64,000 bases of DNA from Sulfuritalea sp. (GCA_023229545.1 JALNZB010000002.1:161856-225855); one strand, 5' to 3'; positions 1-9,838 are shown, numbered from the stretch's first letter. Translations and numbers: made by a program. The notes: a model not told the origin generated them from the sequence alone.

Positions 1-2111
1 AGCAAAGTTGTTTCGCAGGACATTCAGCGATTGCTCAAGGCCGGTCGAACCGAAGCGACGTACTACACGCCTACCGGCTCGGACAACATCGAGCGAACGG
101 TGTCTTTCCGCAGGATCGGTGACCACCCGCTGTATGTCATCGTCGGCTTGGCGCATGACGATTTTCTTGCCGAGTGGCGTGCCGAAGCCGTTGGGGTCGT
201 ATCGCTGGTTGCGCTTTTTTTCCTGCTGATGTTCTTTTCGTCGCGGCTCCTGTTCATCGCGTGGAAGCGACAGACCGAGAGCGAATGGCAACTGAAGACC
301 ATTATTGAAACGGAGCCGGAATGCGTGAAAGTGCTGGCGCCGGACGGAACCCTGCGGCAAATGAACCGGGCCGGCCTCGACATGATCGAGGCGGATTCCG
401 AGGCGCAGGTGATCGGCCGCAAGCTTATCAACCTCGTGGTTGCCGAGCATCGGCAAGCCTTCATCGATCTGGGACGAAGGGTCGCTCAGGGAGAATCCGG
501 GACACTGGAGTTCGAGGTCGTCGGGCTCAAGGGAGGACATCGCTGGCTTGAAACTCACGCTGTTCCGATGCGCGACGGTAAGAACCAGATTGTCGGACTG
601 TTGGGGGTGACACGCGACATTACAACAGCGCGCACCGCCCAACAGGAAATTGAACACCTGGCTCGCGCCAACACCCTGCTTTTGAAAAGCGTGGGCGAAG
701 GCATCTACGGCGTTGATTCAGCCAACCGCACGATCTTCGTGAATTCAGCAGCCCAAGCCATGCTCGGATTCACCGAAACCGAGTTGCTCGGACAGGAACA
801 ACATGCCCTGTTCCACCATCGCCTAAAAGAAGGGGGTTCCTATCCGGCCAACCAATGTCCGGTCTGGCTGACCCTGAAGGACGGACAGATTCGCCGTGAA
901 GAAAATGAGTGGTTCTGGCGCAAGGACGGCAGCGGTTTTCCGGTAGCCATGACAGTGACGCCGATAGTCGAGAACGGCAGCCGTGTGGGTGTCGTGGTGA
1001 TTTTCCAGGACATCACCGAACGCAAGGCCAACGAGGCGAAAATCCACGACCTGGCGTTTTATGATCCGCTCACCCGACTGCCCAACCGCCGTCTGCTGCT
1101 CGACCGGCTGAAACAGACCATGTCCGCCAGTCAGCGCAGCGGCTGCTTTGGCGCACTGATGTTCCTTGATCTCGACAACTTCAAGTCGTTGAATGACGCG
1201 CATGGACATGCGGTTGGCGATTTGCTGTTGATCGAGGCGGCGAATCGACTGAACGCTTGTGTGCGCGATGTGGACACCGTGGCCCGTTTCGGCGGCGATG
1301 AGTTTGTGGTGATGCTTAACGAGCTGAGTACGGATAGAACGGTGTCGACATCACAAGCAGGGATCGTCGCGGAAAAAATCCGCAGCGCCTTGGCCGAACC
1401 CTACTTGCTGACCATCGAGCGCGAGGGGAATGCCGATATGACCGTCGAACATCGCTGCACGGCGAGCATCGGCATCGCGTTGTTCATGGATCACGAAGCC
1501 AGCCCGGACGGCATTCTCATGTGGGCTGATGGTGCAATGTATCAAGCCAAGGAGGCCGGGTGCAACTCGGTTCAGTTTGCTTCCGGAGTGCCGCAGCCAG
1601 TCGGCGCGGGAGAAAACGTCTCGGCGAATCTCGTGCAATTCACCTGGCGTTCAGCCTACAAATGCGGCAATCCCCTGATTGACGATCAGCACCGCAGTTT
1701 GTTCGGTGATGCCAATAGATTACTCACCGCTATGCTCGCCGGACGGCCAACCGATGAAGTAGCCGTACTGATCGATGTTCTGATTCTCGATGTTGTCCAG
1801 CATTTCAAGGACGAGGAGGCGATCATCTCGGCGGTCGGTTTTCCCGGTGCGGCGGAACATGCTGCCATCCATCGCAAACTCGTCGACGGCGCGGGCGACA
1901 TGGTTCGCCGCTATCATGCCGGCGCCCTTGACATCGGCGAACTGTTCCAGTTTTTGGCCCGCGACGTGATCGTTCAACACATACTCGGAGCGGATCGCGA
2001 GTTCTTTCCCTATCTGAAGAATCGCCGCGAGGAAGCTGGTCTTGCCGCCGTTACCTGCCCGCGAAGCGGAATCCCGGGTACGCAGAGCGGCCAGCGCCGA
2101 CTTCCTGAACG

Positions 2112-2115
<4 letters not shown>
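1..2115 (+). CDS. Diguanylate cyclase with two PAS domains and a C-terminal hemerythrin domain (5' partial)
   Basis: The frame is open from base 1, so the start lies outside the window; 704 residues are visible. Order: tail of an extracytoplasmic sensor, a membrane segment at about 64-88 (core VVSLVALFFLLMFF), two PAS domains (about 95-210 and 220-340), a GGDEF domain (about 350-520) and a bacteriohemerythrin domain (about 540-680). The active site GGDEF is intact and an RxxD inhibitory site (RDVD) lies five residues before it, so it should make c-di-GMP from two GTP and be product-inhibited. The hemerythrin part keeps the di-iron ligand motifs DDQH, HFKDEE, EHAAIH and HILGAD. Inference: O2 or redox state at the di-iron site tunes c-di-GMP output, as described for the Vibrio cholerae Bhr-DGC. 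The gene is convergent with ychF, and the two stops share one CTAG. Confidence 0.93.
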
Positions 2116-3202
<1,087 letters not shown>

Positions 3203-3206
<4 letters not shown>

Positions 3207-3817
3207 GGATTTTCTTTCTTCGGTGCTTCTGTGTTTGGTAACGCCGGTTTTGAATTGATGCGCTGCGTGGCTGCACTGAAATCCGCCTTGGCCAAGGCCG
3301 GCCAGGCGAGCAGCGCGCGATCCAGCGCGGCGTCGATCTCGCCGCGTTCTTCCTTGCGCGGCGGCTTCAGCACATAGTCGACGACCTCGTTCTTGTCGCC
3401 GGGATGACCGATGCCGATGCGCAGCCGCCAGTAGTCCTGGGTGCCCAGATGCGCCGTGATGTCCTTGAGGCCGTTGTGACCGCCGAGACCGCCGCCGAAC
3501 TTGAGCCGCATCTGGCCCGGCGGCAAATCGAGTTCGTCGTGCAGCACCAGCATTTCGGCCGGTTCGATGCGGTAGAACTGCGTCAGCGCCCGTACCGACT
3601 GGCCGCAACGGTTCATGAAGGTCTGCGGCAGGAGAAACCACAGACCCTCGGAGCGCGCCTGTCCGGCCAAGCCGTGAAAGCGCGATTCGCGGCCGGGATT
3701 GACGCCGAGTTCGCGCGCCAGGCGCTCACAAAGCCAAAACCCGGCGTTATGCCGGGTTTCAGCGTATTCGGCGCCGGGGTTGCCGAGGCCGACAATCAGA
3801 CGCAGCGAAGCCTGCAA
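3203..3817 (-). CDS. pth: Peptidyl-tRNA hydrolase
   Basis: A 204-residue protein that hydrolyses peptidyl-tRNA released from stalled ribosomes, recycling tRNA. The N-terminus has the family signature IVGLGNPGAEY followed by RHNAGFW with the catalytic His at residue 23; the conserved HDELDLPPG with the second catalytic residue follows at about 94, and GGLGGHNGLKD is the tRNA-binding segment. The C-terminus is a little longer than in E. coli Pth (194 residues). It lies four bases after rplY and overlaps ychF by ATGA, so it is clearly within one transcription unit with both. Confidence 0.97.
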
Positions 3818-3821
3818 GCGA

Positions 3822-4496
3822 TTATCTCTTGTCGGTCTTCTCGGACTTCTTCTCGGCCGGGGCCGGAGCTGCGGCCACCACTGGCGCCGCCTCGGCTGCG
3901 GCTGCTGCGTCCGCTTCCTCGTCGGCCTTGCCGCCGCGCACGATCACGGTCGCCACCACCGGGTCTTCACCCTTGTGCATCACGGCTTCGACGCCTGCCG
4001 GCAGCTTGAGTTCCGAAACGTGCAGCGAATGACCCTGGACCATGTCCTTCAGATCGACCTCGATGAAGGATGGCAGATCCTGTGCCAGGCAACGCACGTT
4101 GAGATCAGTCAGCACATGCTGCACCATGCCACCGGAAAGCTTCACTCCCGGCGAGATGTCGGCATTGACGAAGTGCAGCGGCACCTTCTGGTGAATTTTC
4201 TTGGTTGCATCGACGCGCTGGAAATCGACATGCAGGATCACCGGTCGGTAGGGATGGCGCTGCACATCGCGCAGCAGGCACATTTCCTTGACGCCTTCGA
4301 GGTTGACGTTGAGCACGGAGGAATAGAAGGTCTCCTTGCGCAACAACTGGAACAGCTCGTTGTGGTCGATGTCGATGGACTGCGGCTTGGCCGTGCCACC
4401 GTAGAGAATGCCGGGAACCCGGTTGGTGCGACGCAGGCGGCGGCTCGCTCCGGTGCCCTGTCCATCGCGCTTGTTTGCGTTGAATTCAAGTTGCAT
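3822..4496 (-). CDS. rplY: 50S ribosomal protein L25 (long form, CTC type)
   Basis: A 224-residue L25/general stress protein CTC. The N-terminal L25 domain (about 1-95) binds 5S rRNA and contains GQGTGASRRLRRTNRVPGILYGG. A C-terminal beta domain follows (to about 190), then an alanine- and lysine-rich low-complexity tail (AAAAAEAAPVVAAAPAPAEK). The long two-domain form is usual in betaproteobacteria, whereas E. coli has only the first domain. It sits between prs and pth. The 64-base gap from prs holds an imperfect GC-rich hairpin (CCCTTGCC with GGCGAGGG), which may partly separate rplY expression from prs. The ATG at 4496 follows TGGAGT. Confidence 0.96.
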   Translation of the reverse strand: MQLEFNANKRDGQGTGASRRLRRTNRVPGILYGGTAKPQSIDIDHNELFQLLRKETFYSSVLNVNLEGVKEMCLLRDVQRHPYRPVILHVDFQRVDATKKIHQKVPLHFVNADISPGVKLSGGMVQHVLTDLNVRCLAQDLPSFIEVDLKDMVQGHSLHVSELKLPAGVEAVMHKGEDPVVATVIVRGGKADEEADAAAAAEAAPVVAAAPAPAEKKSEKTDKR

Positions 4497-4560
4497 GATT
4501 TACTCCAGTAGGTGCTGCGGTGAAATCCCTCGCCCGCGACCAGGCAAGGGGGTAATAAAT

Positions 4561-5511
4561 TCAGTCCATGAACAGCGAGGAGACGGAAGACTCGTTGCTG
4601 ATGCGCAGCATGGTCTCGGCCATCAACTCGGCAATCGAAATCTGCCGGATGCGCGGGCAGGCGCGGCCTTCTTCCGACAAGGGAATGGTGTCGGTCACCA
4701 CCAGTTCGTCGAGTTCGGAATCCATGATTCTTGAGACGGCGTTGCCCGACAATACCGGATGGGTACAGTAGGCCAGCACGCGCTGGGCGCCATGTTCCTT
4801 GAGCGCCTGCGCCGCCTTGCACAGCGTGCCGGCGGTATCCACCATGTCGTCCATGATGACGCAGGTGCGGCCATCGACATCGCCGATGATGTTCATGACT
4901 TCCGAGACGTTGGCTTTCGGTCGCCGCTTGTCGATGATCGCCAGGTCCGACTCCAGGCGCTTGGCCAGCGCGCGGGCACGCACCACGCCGCCAACGTCCG
5001 GCGACACCACCAGCAAATTCTCGTGGCGCTGCTTCCAGATGTCGCCGAGCAGGATCGGCGCCGCATACACGTTGTCGACCGGAATGTCGAAGAAGCCCTG
5101 GATCTGGTCGGCATGCAGATCGACCGTCAGCACGCGCTGCACGCCGGCGGTTTGCAGCATGTTGGCGACCACCTTGGCGGTGATCGCGACGCGCGCCGAG
5201 CGCGTCCGGCGATCCTGCCGGGCGTAACCGAAATACGGGATGGCGGCGGTGATGCGTCCGGCCGAGGCGCGCTTCAGGGCGTCCACCATGACCATCAGTT
5301 CCATCAGATTGTCGTTGGTCGGATAACAGGTCGACTGCAAGACGAACACATCATGGCCGCGCACGTGTTCGAGGATTTCGCAACTGACTTCGCCGTCGGA
5401 AAAGCGGCCCACATCGGCGCGACCGAGCGAAATGTGCAGGCGCTTGACGACATCGGCCGCCAACTTGGGGTTGGCGTTGCCGGTGAACACCATCAGGCTG
5501 TCGTAGGCCAT
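4561..5511 (-). CDS. prs: Ribose-phosphate pyrophosphokinase
   Basis: A 316-residue enzyme making PRPP from ribose 5-phosphate and ATP; PRPP feeds purine, pyrimidine, histidine, tryptophan and NAD synthesis. Start MAYDSLMVFTGNANPKLA matches the family. Visible motifs are the ATP-site segment FGYARQDRR, the metal and ribose-phosphate segment VDLHADQIQGFF and the PRPP loop IMDDMVDTAGT. Length is normal (E. coli Prs 315). It begins 21 bases after the 3' end of tRNA-Gln on the same strand, so the two are probably cotranscribed and the mRNA is released by tRNA processing. Confidence 0.97.
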   Translation of the reverse strand: MAYDSLMVFTGNANPKLAADVVKRLHISLGRADVGRFSDGEVSCEILEHVRGHDVFVLQSTCYPTNDNLMELMVMVDALKRASAGRITAAIPYFGYARQDRRTRSARVAITAKVVANMLQTAGVQRVLTVDLHADQIQGFFDIPVDNVYAAPILLGDIWKQRHENLLVVSPDVGGVVRARALAKRLESDLAIIDKRRPKANVSEVMNIIGDVDGRTCVIMDDMVDTAGTLCKAAQALKEHGAQRVLAYCTHPVLSGNAVSRIMDSELDELVVTDTIPLSEEGRACPRIRQISIAELMAETMLRISNESSVSSLFMD

Positions 5512-5532
5512 GTCGGTTTGCGGTATATGGTT

Positions 5533-5609
5533 TGGCTGGGGAGGAAGGATTCGAACCTTCGCATGCTGGAATCAAAATCCAGTGCCTTAACCAACTTGGC
5601 GACTCCCCA
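5533..5609 (-). tRNA. tRNA-Gln (anticodon TTG)
   Basis: Read on the minus strand, a seven-pair acceptor stem TGGGGAG / CTCCCCA (5609-5603 with 5543-5537) closes a full cloverleaf. The anticodon stem CTGGA/TCCAG holds loop TTTTGAT with anticodon TTG, which reads CAA. The T arm GAAGG-TTCGAAT-CCTTC is intact. The 3' CCA is encoded (5535-5533). It lies between ispE and prs, its usual place in this operon type. Confidence 0.96.
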
Positions 5610-5677
5610 ACATCGGCACTCCGCCAAGACAGCGAAGGTCGAAAGGACGCGCATTTTCGGGGTTTTCGCCTCCGCTG

Positions 5678-5752
5678 TCAAATCAAGGCGAGCGGATGGC
5701 GGTCGACTCCGGCGGCGACAAAGCCGCGCATGTCGGCGGGTAGAGCGGCGGC
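5678..5752 (-). pseudogene. Remnant copy of the ispE 3' end
   Basis: On the minus strand these bases translate in one frame to AALPADMRGFVAAGVDRHPL followed by ALI and a TGA. The true ispE product ends AALPADMRGFVAAGLDCHPL followed by VMPVLG. Thirty-three bases are identical (5708-5740 against 6578-6610) and the wider 52-base alignment has only a few mismatches, with different last codons and different synonymous choices. No start codon or upstream gene body is present. It lies just after the toxin gene, on the tRNA-Gln side, so the toxin-antitoxin pair is bracketed by two ispE ends. It is probably not translated as such. Confidence 0.85.
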
Positions 5753-5768
5753 ACCCGGAACGACACCA

Positions 5769-6200
5769 TCACCTGTCGATGTTGAACGTACCCAGGAACT
5801 GATCCGCGCCGAGGATCGGACACGCCAATTTGCCGGCAAGACTCAGCAGATCCCTGTCGCCGGTTATCAACGCATCGGCCTTCCCCGCCAGCGCCAGTTC
5901 CATGAAGACGACATCGAACACGTCCCGGCAGGCGGGCGTCGCCGGCGGCAACGCGGGAATGCGCACGGTCTTGCAGTAGGGAAGGTAGTCCGCCAGCAGT
6001 TCTTCCTGCTCATGGGCGGCCAGCTTGAACTTGGGGTAAGTCAGGACGCGGATCAATTCGGAGACCGTGGACCGCGATACCAGCGGCAGCACGCGCCCAC
6101 TTTGCCAGGCCAGTCGCAAGGGCGCGAGGCGACCGCCCGCGAACACCAGCGCCGACAGCACCAGATTGGTATCGATCACCACCCGTGGCGGACGGCTCAT
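5769..6200 (-). CDS. PIN-domain toxin of a type II toxin-antitoxin pair
   Basis: A 143-residue single-domain PIN protein of the putative toxin-antitoxin PIN family (COG1569-like). Acidic residues expected of a Mg-dependent ribonuclease are seen: VVIDTNLVLSAL at about 7-18, a central E in STVSELIRVL, D in CRDVFDVVFMELAL, and ALITGDRDLL near the C-terminus. Start at 6200 was chosen because its ATGA overlaps the antitoxin stop by four bases; an upstream in-frame ATG at 6242 would overlap the antitoxin more deeply and add unrelated residues. It likely cleaves RNA when free of its partner. It interrupts an otherwise conserved ispE-tRNA-Gln-prs order, which points to acquisition. Confidence 0.88.
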   Translation of the reverse strand: MSRPPRVVIDTNLVLSALVFAGGRLAPLRLAWQSGRVLPLVSRSTVSELIRVLTYPKFKLAAHEQEELLADYLPYCKTVRIPALPPATPACRDVFDVVFMELALAGKADALITGDRDLLSLAGKLACPILGADQFLGTFNIDR

Positions 6201-6445
6201 TTTTTGCGCGCGGGCTTGCCGGTCGATGCCTGCCGTGCCCATGCCACCGCATCGGCAACGTCTTGTTCCTGCAAGCCGAGTTCCGCCAGCTTGGCGCGCA
6301 CGGCGTCGCCGCGCTGGATGCGCACCGGCGTCAGCACGATGCGGCCATTGCTGGCCTCGACCTCGAAGTATTCCGCCGTGCCGACGGCGGCGGTGATGCT
6401 CTTCGGCAAGGTCAGTTGGTTCTTCGAGGTAAGTTTGGCGAGCAT
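6197..6445 (-). CDS. AbrB/SpoVT-type antitoxin
   Basis: An 82-residue protein. The first ~45 residues form a swapped-hairpin AbrB DNA-binding domain (MLAKLTSKNQLTLPKSI, then YFEVEASNGRIVLTPV), and the rest is a helical tail likely to bind the PIN toxin (VRAKLAELGLQEQDVADAV). It is the first gene of a two-gene unit with the toxin (ATGA overlap). A 21-bp palindrome 19 bases upstream overlaps a good promoter, so autorepression is expected. No clear Shine-Dalgarno is seen before the ATG. Confidence 0.88.
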   Translation of the reverse strand: MLAKLTSKNQLTLPKSITAAVGTAEYFEVEASNGRIVLTPVRIQRGDAVRAKLAELGLQEQDVADAVAWARQASTGKPARKK

Positions 6446-6463
6446 GGAGGCGGCTGATGGCGA

Positions 6464-6508
6464 AAGTAAGGATTCCTTACTTTACGCCGCCACGGCGAAG
6501 TTGTCCAG
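6464..6508 (-). promoter_or_regulatory. Promoter and palindromic operator of the toxin-antitoxin operon
   Basis: A perfect palindrome at 6464-6484 consists of AAAGTAAGGA, one central base, then TCCTTACTTT. Read on the minus strand, a -35-like TGGACA (6508-6503) and a -10-like TAAAGT (6485-6480) are 17 bases apart, and the -10 lies inside the palindrome. Binding of the antitoxin complex here would block RNA polymerase. The arrangement is seen directly; binding is inferred. Confidence 0.72.
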
Positions 6509-6538
6509 TGTTTCAGGAAAGCAGGCAAAAAGTCGGCA

Positions 6539-7384
6539 CTAGCCCAGCACCGGCATGACGAGCGGATGACAGTCCAGTCCGGCGGCGACAAAGCCGCGCA
6601 TGTCGGCGGGCAGCGCTGCCAGGGCGGCCCGCGCCGCCGACTCGTGGGCAAATTCGACAAAACAGCAGGCGCCCGAGCCGCTCATGCGGGCGTCGCCGTA
6701 GTGGCGCAGCCAGTCGAGATGGCGTTTTACCTCGGGATAGAGGGCACAGGCCACGGTTTCGAGATCGTTGTGGCCGAAACCGGGGCGCCAGTCGGCGGCG
6801 GCGATGGCGGGAGTGTCGCGGCGCAGTTGGGCGGAACCGAAGATTTCGGCGGTCGGCACGGCGACAGCGGGCGTCAGCAGCAGGTACCACGCGGCGGGCA
6901 GCGTCACGTCCGTGAAACGCTCGCCGATGCCTTCGGCGAAGGTGGTGCGGCCATGGATGAAGATCGGCACGTCGGCGCCCAGCGCGAGGCCTGTCGTTTG
7001 CAGTTGCGCCGAATCGAGGCCGGTTTGCCACAGGCGATTGAGCGCCAGCAGGGTCGTTGCCGCGTCCGAACTGCCGCCGCCGAGGCCGCCGCCCATGGGA
7101 ATCCGCTTGTCGAGATGCAGCGTGACTCCGGTGGTGGCGCCGGTGGCCGCGCGCAAGGCCGTCGCGGCGCGAACCGTCAGGTCACTTTCGGGCGGCACGC
7201 CGGGCAGCGGGTTTGCCAGCACGATGCGGCCATCGTCGCGCGGTTCGCAGCGCAGCGTGTCGCCGAAATCGAGGAAGCGAAACACGGTTTGCAGCAAGTG
7301 GTAGCCATCGGCGCGGCGTCCGACGACATGCAGGAACAGGTTGATCTTGGCCGGGGCCGGCCAGTCGCGTTGCCAGTCGTTCAT
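6539..7384 (-). CDS. ispE: 4-diphosphocytidyl-2-C-methyl-D-erythritol kinase
   Basis: A 281-residue GHMP kinase of the MEP isoprenoid pathway; it phosphorylates the 2-hydroxyl of CDP-ME using ATP. Motifs: N-terminal PAPAKINLFLHVVGRR with the substrate Lys, GYHLLQTVF, the ATP loop PMGGGLGGGSSDAA at about 94-107, and the C-terminal GHMP segment with MSGSGACCF. Its ATG overlaps the lolB stop (ATGA 7381-7384). The last 20 codons are repeated downstream of the toxin gene, so its present 3' end may have been supplied by the inserted segment. Confidence 0.96.
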   Translation of the reverse strand: MNDWQRDWPAPAKINLFLHVVGRRADGYHLLQTVFRFLDFGDTLRCEPRDDGRIVLANPLPGVPPESDLTVRAATALRAATGATTGVTLHLDKRIPMGGGLGGGSSDAATTLLALNRLWQTGLDSAQLQTTGLALGADVPIFIHGRTTFAEGIGERFTDVTLPAAWYLLLTPAVAVPTAEIFGSAQLRRDTPAIAAADWRPGFGHNDLETVACALYPEVKRHLDWLRHYGDARMSGSGACCFVEFAHESAARAALAALPADMRGFVAAGLDCHPLVMPVLG

Positions 7385-7908
7385 TCCGGCGCATCCCAGT
7401 CGTCGACGATCAGCTTGAAGTCGACATCCTCGCGGCTGGCTTCCATGATCCGCAAGAGTCGGTGCTGGCGGTACGGCGAGGTATCGCTGATGACCACGCG
7501 CCAGCCATCGATTTCGCCGCTCAACTCCGGTCGCGCGCCGCGCAGCCAGTCCGCCATGGCCTCCAGCGGCAGCGGCGCATCGAAGACGCGCTGCGCCAGT
7601 TGCGGCAGGGTGTCGGCGGCGATGACGGCCTGATTCGGCTGCGTCAGCCTGGCACCTGCCGCATCGCGCGTCAGCTCGGCCATGCCCTGTCCCAGCGGCG
7701 ACATCAGCAGCACGGCATCGCTGCCCGGCGCATGTTCCCAGCGAAAGCGCACATGATCGCGGCGCTCGCCCTGACGCAGCGAAATCCGCCCTTCGGCGAC
7801 AAAGCGCTGCAAGGGCGGGCCGAGAGTCAGCGCGACATCGGACTGCGGCGGAAACTCGGCGCAGGCGGCCAGCAGCAGGCCGGCGCAGCCAACCAGCCAG
7901 GCGCGCAT
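7381..7908 (-). CDS. lolB: Outer membrane lipoprotein LolB
   Basis: LolB accepts lipoproteins from LolA and inserts them into the outer membrane. With the start at 7908 the protein is 175 residues and begins MRAWLVGCAGLLLAACAEFPP, a signal peptide with lipobox LAAC (lipidated Cys at 16). An upstream ATG at 7947 would bury the signal sequence, so it was not used. Later features fit LolB: GRISLRQGERRDHVRFRWEH and a hydrophobic segment around SPLGQGMAELT. Position before ispE is the conserved betaproteobacterial order. Confidence 0.93.
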   Translation of the reverse strand: MRAWLVGCAGLLLAACAEFPPQSDVALTLGPPLQRFVAEGRISLRQGERRDHVRFRWEHAPGSDAVLLMSPLGQGMAELTRDAAGARLTQPNQAVIAADTLPQLAQRVFDAPLPLEAMADWLRGARPELSGEIDGWRVVISDTSPYRQHRLLRIMEASREDVDFKLIVDDWDAPE

Positions 7909-7943
7909 CGGTGTCCCGCGACTCAAACCGTTACATCCCGCGC

Positions 7944-9182
7944 TCAATTGCCCTTGACCGGTTTCACCCGGCTCGCGGCGAGTTTCGCGCGTTGCCGCGC
8001 TTCGTCGGTCGTGTCGGCATTCGCCACGGCCACGCCCATGCGGCGCTTGACAAAGCTCTCAGGCTTGCCGAACAGGCGCAGGTCGGATTCGGGCACCTGC
8101 ATCGCCTCGGCCACGCCCTCGAAGGCGATGCCCTTTTCGGCCAGGCCGCCGTAGATCACCGCCGACGCGCCGGGGCGGCGCAGGGACGTATCGACCGGCA
8201 GGCCGAGAATCGCCCGCGCATGCAATTCAAATTCGGACAGGCGCTGCGTCGCCAGCGTCACCAAACCGGTGTCATGGGGACGCGGGCTGACTTCGGAGAA
8301 CCAGACGGCATCGCCCTTGACGAACAGCTCGACGCCGAAGATGCCGCGCCCGCCGAGATTGCCGGTAACGGCGCGGGCGATGTCGCGCGATTTTTGCAGG
8401 GCGGCCGGCGTCATCGCCATCGGTTGCCAGGACTCGACATAGTCGCCATTGACCTGGACATGACCGATGGGTTCGCAGAAGAAGGTTTCGACTTCGCCGC
8501 TTTCTCCGACGGCGCGTACCGTGAGCAAGGTGATCTCGTAGTCGAAGTCGATGAAGCCCTCGACGATGACGCGTCCCGCGCCGGTACGCCCCGCCGCTTG
8601 CGAGTAATCCCACGCCTTCTGCACATCTGCCGGCGTCTTCACCAGCGACTGCCCCTTGCCCGAGGACGACATCACCGGCTTGACCACGCAGGGGTAGCCA
8701 ATGCCCGGCTTGTCGGACCCGTCTATCGCCGCTTGCAGTTCCGCCAGCGAATCAGCGAACTTGTAAGGGGATGTCGGCAGGCCGAGCTCTTCCGCCGCCA
8801 GGCGGCGGATGCCCTCGCGGTTCATGGTCAGTTGCGCGGCGCGGGCGGTGGGAATGAATTCCGGGAAATGCCCGGCCACGCCGTCGCGCTCGATTTCGAC
8901 CAGCGTCGCGGTGGCGATGGCCTCGATCTCCGGCACCACCAGATGCGGCTTCTCCCTTTCGATCAGCGCGCGCAGGGCCGCGCCATCGGTCATGGCCACG
9001 ACATGGCCGCGATGCGCCACCTGCATGCCGGGCGCATCGGCGTAGCGATCAACGCCGATCACCTCGCAACCCAGCCGTTGCAGTGCGATAATGACTTCCT
9101 TGCCCAGTTCGCCGCATCCCAGAAGCATCACGCGCGTGGCGCAAGGGGAAAGCGGAGTGCCGATTCGATTCATGATGCCCAT
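7944..9182 (-). CDS. purT: Formate-dependent phosphoribosylglycinamide formyltransferase
   Basis: A 412-residue ATP-grasp enzyme that makes formyl-GAR from GAR, formate and ATP in purine synthesis, a folate-free alternative to PurN. Motifs: N-terminal VMLLGCGELGKEV, DRYADAPGMQVAHR, ATP-grasp segments CVVKPVMSSSGKGQS and RVIVEGFIDFDYEITLLTVR, and EVSPRPHDTGLVTL near the metal site. Length is normal (E. coli 392). A GGGAG six bases before the ATG at 9182 supports this start; MNRIG at 9173 is an alternative. It is divergent from the flavin reductase gene with about 48 bases between. Confidence 0.96.
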   Translation of the reverse strand: MGIMNRIGTPLSPCATRVMLLGCGELGKEVIIALQRLGCEVIGVDRYADAPGMQVAHRGHVVAMTDGAALRALIEREKPHLVVPEIEAIATATLVEIERDGVAGHFPEFIPTARAAQLTMNREGIRRLAAEELGLPTSPYKFADSLAELQAAIDGSDKPGIGYPCVVKPVMSSSGKGQSLVKTPADVQKAWDYSQAAGRTGAGRVIVEGFIDFDYEITLLTVRAVGESGEVETFFCEPIGHVQVNGDYVESWQPMAMTPAALQKSRDIARAVTGNLGGRGIFGVELFVKGDAVWFSEVSPRPHDTGLVTLATQRLSEFELHARAILGLPVDTSLRRPGASAVIYGGLAEKGIAFEGVAEAMQVPESDLRLFGKPESFVKRRMGVAVANADTTDEARQRAKLAASRVKPVKGN

Positions 9183-9230
9183 CAGGTGCTCCCGATTCAG
9201 GTTCGCCGGATTTTAGGACGATCAGCGCCA

Positions 9231-9722
9231 ATGAACCAGCCGAATTCGCAACCTCCCGATACGCGCCGTCTGCGCGACGCCCTCGGTGAATTCGCCACCG
9301 GCATTACGGTGGTGACCGCGCGCGGCGCGGACGGCACGCCGGTGGGCGTCACCATCAATTCCTTCGCCTCGGTTTCGCTCGTGCCGCCCTTGGTGCTGTG
9401 GAGCCTCGGCCTGCATTCGCCCGCGCTGGCGGCGTTCGAGTCATGCAGCCATTACGCGATCAACATCCTCGCCGCCGACCAGATGGAGTTTTCGCAACGT
9501 TTTTCGCGGCCACGGAGCGACGAGTTTGCCGGCATCGATCTGAAAGTCGGCGCTGGCGACACGCCGATTCTGCCCGGCTGCTGCGCCTGGTTCGAGTGCC
9601 GCAACGAGCTGCGCCATGCCGGCGGCGACCATCTTATCTTTGTCGGCCATGTGGAGAACTTTCACCGCGACGAGAAGCCGCCGCTGATTTTCCACGGCGG
9701 ACGCTACCGTTCCCTGGCCTGA
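9231..9722 (+). CDS. Flavin reductase family protein (FMN-binding split barrel)
   Basis: A 163-residue protein of the HpaC-like flavin:NAD(P)H reductase family. Visible: RLRDALGEFATGITVVTARG, PVGVTINSFASVSLVPPLVLW (flavin-contacting segment) and DHLIFVGHVENFHRDEKPPLIFHGG. Such proteins supply reduced FMN or FAD to two-component monooxygenases, or bind heme or flavin in other roles; the partner is not in this window. The open frame extends far upstream over purT, but residues before 9231 do not resemble the family. A copy of the dispersed AGTCGGCGCTG motif lies inside at 9545. Confidence 0.88.
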   Translation: MNQPNSQPPDTRRLRDALGEFATGITVVTARGADGTPVGVTINSFASVSLVPPLVLWSLGLHSPALAAFESCSHYAINILAADQMEFSQRFSRPRSDEFAGIDLKVGAGDTPILPGCCAWFECRNELRHAGGDHLIFVGHVENFHRDEKPPLIFHGGRYRSLA

Positions 9723-9807
9723 TCGCGGTCACCGTCACGATCTTCAAATGCGCCCGGTGCGACGATCGTGAATCCGGACCTTCGGCGCCTCAGGAAGGGC
9801 AAGGGAA

Positions 9808-9829
9808 GCCAGCGCCGGGCGGCGCTGGC
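9808..9829. terminator. Hairpin between convergent genes (possible bidirectional terminator)
   Basis: GCCAGCGCC, loop GGGC, GGCGCTGGC form a perfect nine-pair stem between the convergent flavin reductase and small exported protein genes. Neither side has a strong U-run, so intrinsic termination is only likely. Confidence 0.5.
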
Positions 9830-9838
9830 CATTTCGGC

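Noticed and set aside
3207..3641. Upstream extension of the ychF frame
   Set aside because: It reads pth in another frame; the family N-terminus begins at 3206.
5533..5609. tRNA-Gln as an attachment site for an integrated element
   Set aside because: No integrase gene and no repeat of the tRNA 3' end; the duplicated sequence is from ispE instead.
7911..9230. Long plus-strand open frame running into the flavin reductase gene
   Set aside because: The part before 9231 is antisense to purT; only the segment from 9231 matches a protein family.
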